Positions 4,447-6,740 of a stretch of DNA of 6,740 bases are shown piece by piece. Each line of letters starts with the position of its first letter. Position 1 is the first letter of the stretch. A model generated the notes under the pieces. That model was not told the DNA's origin. It saw nothing but the letters and a program-made list of their open reading frames with translations, and did not search any database. The translations under genes were made by a program, and so were the position numbers. Source of the stretch: Ruminiclostridium sp. (GTDB lineage: Bacteria; Bacillota_A; Clostridia; Oscillospirales; Oscillospiraceae); the NCBI GenBank assembly GCA_017521345.1, contig JAFXCU010000165.1, forward strand, positions 1 to 6,740. Reading direction: 5' to 3'.

Positions 4447-6354
4447 ATGGAAAAGAAACAGTTTAAGGCCGAATCCCAGCGGCTCATGGATCTCATGATC
4501 AATTCCATTTATACTCATAAGGAGATCTTCCTGCGGGAGATCATTTCCAACGCCAGCGACGCCATCGACAAGCTGGCCTACAAGGCCCTCACCGACGAGG
4601 GCGTGGGCCTGAACCGGGATGACTTCAAGATCGTGGTCACCCCTGACAAGGACGCACGCACCCTGACCGTTTCCGACAACGGCATCGGCATGACCCAGGA
4701 GGAGATGGAGAACAACCTGGGTACCATCGCCAAGAGCGGCTCCCTGCAGTTTAAGAAGGAGACCGAGAACGCAGACGACGCAGAGCTGGACATCATCGGC
4801 CAGTTCGGCGTGGGCTTCTACTCCGCCTTCATGGTGGCCGACAAGGTCACCGTCATCTCCAAGGCCTACGGCTCCGACACCGCATTCAAGTGGGAGTCCG
4901 AGGGCGTGGACGGCTACACCATCGAGCCCTGTGAGAAGGAGACCGTGGGTACCGACATCATCATGACCATCAAGGAGAACAGCGAGGAGGCCGAGTACAG
5001 CGAGTACCTGCGCCCCTACTTCCTGTCCACCCTGATCCAGAAGTACTCCGACTACATCCGCTACCCCATCCGCATGGAGATGGAGCGCAGCCACATGAAG
5101 CCCAAGCCCGAGGATGCCGGTGAGGACTACAAGCCCGAGTACGAGATGGTCAAGGAGTGGGAGACCATCAACTCCATGGTGCCCATCTGGCAGAAGCCCA
5201 AGAGCCAGGTCACCGACGAGGACAAGAACGAGTTCTACAAGAGCAAGTTCGGCGACTGGCAGGATCCCCTCCTGTCCCTCCAGGTGGCCGCTGAGGGCAA
5301 CTTCGAGTACAAGGCTCTGCTGTACATCCCCAGCCAGCTGCCCATGAACTTCTACACCACCGAGTTCAAGAAGGGCCTGCAGCTGTACTCCTCCGGCGTC
5401 ATGATCATGGATCGCTGCCCCGACCTGCTGCCCGACCACTTCGGCTTCGTCCAGGGCATCGTGGACACCCCCGACGTCTCTCTGAACATCTCCCGTGAGA
5501 TGCTCCAGCACGACCGTCAGCTGAAGGTCATCGCCAACAACATCGAGAAGAAGATCAAGGCTGAGCTGGTGAAGCTCATGAAGGACGACCGGGAGAAGTA
5601 TGAGAAGTTCTGGACTGCCTTTGGCATGAACTTCAAGTACGCCCTGATGAACTCCTACGGCGAGGCCCGTGACGCCATCCGTGACCTGATGCTCTTCTGG
5701 TCCTCCAAGGAGAACAAGCTGGTCTCTCTGAAGGAGTACGTGGAGCGGATGCCCGCCTCCCAGGAGAAGATCTACTACGTCTGCGGCGACAGCGTGGAGA
5801 ACGCCGCCAAGATGCCCCAGGCCGAGCGTGTCCTGAAGGCCGGTTACGAGGTCCTGTACCTGACCGTGGCCGAGGACGAGATCGTCCTGCAGATGCTGGA
5901 GAACGCCGAGGGCAAGCCCTTCGTGTCCGTGGCCAGCGAGGACGCTCTGCCTGTCACCGATGCCGAGAAGGCCTCTGCCGAGCAGGCGGAGAAGGATCAC
6001 AAGGCCGTTCTGGACTTCGTCCAGGAGACCCTGAAGGACCACATCTCCAAGGTCCGCGTGTCCACCATCCTCCAGAGCGGTACCGTCTGCCTGACCGCTG
6101 AGGGTCCCATCTCCCTGGAGATGGAGAAGTACTTCCACAAGATGCGCGGCGACTACCCCATGCGCGCCGACCGTGTCCTGGAGATCAACCCCAATGCCAC
6201 TGCCTTCCAGGCTCTGTGCACCGCTTACGAGAACGACAAGGAGCTGGCCGCCACCTATGCCGAGGTCCTGTACAACCAGGCCCTCATCATTGCCGACCTG
6301 CCCGTACCCGACCCCGCCCGCTACGCAGAACTGGTCTGCAGCCTGATGAAGTAA
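4447..6354 (+). CDS. htpG: Molecular chaperone HtpG (Hsp90 family)
   Basis: Cytoplasmic ATP-dependent chaperone, active as a homodimer, that remodels client proteins late in folding. It has 635 residues from the ATG at 4447, close to the family norm (E. coli 624). The N-terminal GHKL ATPase domain (about 1-230) shows E31 and N35 in REIISNASDA, D77 in the DNGIGM motif, NLGTIAKSG (90-98) and GQFGVGFYSA (118-127), so the ATP site is complete. The middle domain (about 240-510) carries the NISREML motif with the ATP-contacting arginine, and the C-terminal dimerisation domain follows. It lacks a C-terminal MEEVD, as expected for bacteria. GGAGG (4431-4435) lies 11 bases before the ATG. A longer frame starting at the GTG at 4408 begins inside the CIRCE element with no ribosome binding site and is rejected. 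The gene is monocistronic between its own promoter and terminator, with the highly biased codon use of an abundant protein. Confidence 0.98.
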   Translation: MEKKQFKAESQRLMDLMINSIYTHKEIFLREIISNASDAIDKLAYKALTDEGVGLNRDDFKIVVTPDKDARTLTVSDNGIGMTQEEMENNLGTIAKSGSLQFKKETENADDAELDIIGQFGVGFYSAFMVADKVTVISKAYGSDTAFKWESEGVDGYTIEPCEKETVGTDIIMTIKENSEEAEYSEYLRPYFLSTLIQKYSDYIRYPIRMEMERSHMKPKPEDAGEDYKPEYEMVKEWETINSMVPIWQKPKSQVTDEDKNEFYKSKFGDWQDPLLSLQVAAEGNFEYKALLYIPSQLPMNFYTTEFKKGLQLYSSGVMIMDRCPDLLPDHFGFVQGIVDTPDVSLNISREMLQHDRQLKVIANNIEKKIKAELVKLMKDDREKYEKFWTAFGMNFKYALMNSYGEARDAIRDLMLFWSSKENKLVSLKEYVERMPASQEKIYYVCGDSVENAAKMPQAERVLKAGYEVLYLTVAEDEIVLQMLENAEGKPFVSVASEDALPVTDAEKASAEQAEKDHKAVLDFVQETLKDHISKVRVSTILQSGTVCLTAEGPISLEMEKYFHKMRGDYPMRADRVLEINPNATAFQALCTAYENDKELAATYAEVLYNQALIIADLPVPDPARYAELVCSLMK

Positions 6355-6361
6355 GAAATAG

Positions 6362-6403
6362 AACAGCCCCGCTCGTTGGTTCCAACGAGCGGGGCTGTTG
6401 TTA
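6362..6403 (+). terminator. Strong terminator between htpG and the rhodanese gene, bidirectional
   Basis: AACAGCCCCGCTCGTTGG (6362-6379), TT, then the exact reverse complement (6382-6399), followed by GTTAT. It lies 7 bases after the htpG stop and 10 bases beyond the minus-strand stop of the rhodanese gene, so it probably serves both convergent genes. Confidence 0.92.
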
Positions 6404-6409
6404 TATGGG

Positions 6410-6740
6410 TCAGCGGTCCATGCCGCAGTCGTAGGCTTGCTGGATGAGGGCCTTGTCGTAGGCCACGGCGGCGTAGTAGCGGAAGCCGCCGGTGAAGTTG
6501 TAGGCCTCAAAGCCCTTTTCCTCCAGGATGCGGCTGGCGATGTAGCTGCGCAGGCCGCTCTGGCAGATGACGTAGACCGGCTTGCCCGGTTCGATCTCGT
6601 CCAGACGCTCCCGCAGGTCGTCCACGGGGATGTTCCGGAAGCCGGGGATGTACCCGCCGGCGTACTCCATGGGGGTGCGGGTGTCCAGGAGGGTGACACT
6701 GCCGTCCCGGGGGAGGTTCTCCACGTCCTCCAGGTACCAC
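6410..6740 (-). CDS. Rhodanese-like domain, C-terminal part of a larger protein (cut by window edge)
   Basis: 109 codons are visible; the frame stays open to the right edge (WYLEDVENLP...), so the GTG at 6724 is not necessarily the start. Visible features: LLDTRTPMEY, then GYIPGFRNIPVDDLRERL, then the active-site loop CQSGLRS, whose cysteine would carry the persulfide, then ASRILEEKGFEAYNFTGGFRYY and a short C-terminal tail ending CGMDR. Rhodanese domains transfer sulfur or act as disulfide/persulfide partners. The pattern CQSGLRSYIA with N-F-x-GG-F-x-x-Y is, from my knowledge, typical of the C-terminal rhodanese domain fused to FAD-dependent CoA-disulfide reductase-type oxidoreductases, so the missing upstream part is probably such an enzyme. 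A single-domain rhodanese is the alternative. It is convergent with htpG and separated from it by a shared terminator. Confidence 0.88.
   Translation of the reverse strand, partial: WYLEDVENLPRDGSVTLLDTRTPMEYAGGYIPGFRNIPVDDLRERLDEIEPGKPVYVICQSGLRSYIASRILEEKGFEAYNFTGGFRYYAAVAYDKALIQQAYDCGMDR

Noticed and set aside
4411..6699. 762-codon open frame on the minus strand opposite htpG
   Set aside because: It is antisense to a fully conserved htpG and produced by GC-rich codon bias; it also crosses the terminator and the rhodanese gene, and its composition (long runs of L, V, G, H, D) is not protein-like.
1..6740. tRNA, rRNA, CRISPR array, insertion sequence or attachment site
   Set aside because: I saw no cloverleaf, regularly spaced repeats, transposase gene or paired terminal repeats anywhere in the window.

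Overview
The window looks like part of a Gram-positive, Clostridia-type chromosome. The coding sequences of recG and htpG are GC-rich with a strong preference for GAG, AAG, CTG and ATC codons, Shine-Dalgarno sites are AGGAGG-like, promoters are sigma-A type, and a CIRCE operator is present. An Oscillospiraceae-like host is my inference; no rRNA or other marker is present to fix it.

Layout from left to right. (1) The 3' part of recG (+), which enters from the left edge and ends in a very strong hairpin terminator overlapping its stop codon. (2) A lower-GC accessory segment, about 1890-3300, with everything on the minus strand. It holds a 198-aa protein resembling the PBECR4 (BECR-fold nuclease-like) family. 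Directly upstream of that gene is a structured RNA of about 166 nt with a perfect-consensus promoter and an intrinsic terminator ending only a few bases before the nuclease-like gene's ribosome binding site. Beyond it lie an AT-rich stretch and a short two-helix membrane ORF with its own promoter. (3) A 130-aa exported or membrane-anchored protein (-) diverges from a four-helix membrane protein (+). Each has a recognisable promoter, and an inverted repeat overlaps the -10 box of the latter. (4) htpG (+, Hsp90) sits behind a promoter that overlaps a CIRCE operator with unusually long arms. (5) A rhodanese domain (-) converges on htpG. Its reading frame runs off the right edge, so it is probably the C-terminal domain of a larger protein such as a CoA-disulfide-reductase-type enzyme.

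The genes do not form one pathway. recG (replication-fork repair) and htpG (protein folding stress) are ordinary housekeeping genes, each closed by its own terminator. The most interesting part is the promoter - structured RNA - terminator - nuclease-like ORF cassette at 1895-2709 on the minus strand. It has the geometry of either a riboswitch/attenuator leader or a type III toxin-antitoxin locus (RNA antitoxin, leaky terminator, toxin). No tandem repeats typical of ToxI are visible, and the RNA may belong to a known family I cannot name from sequence alone.
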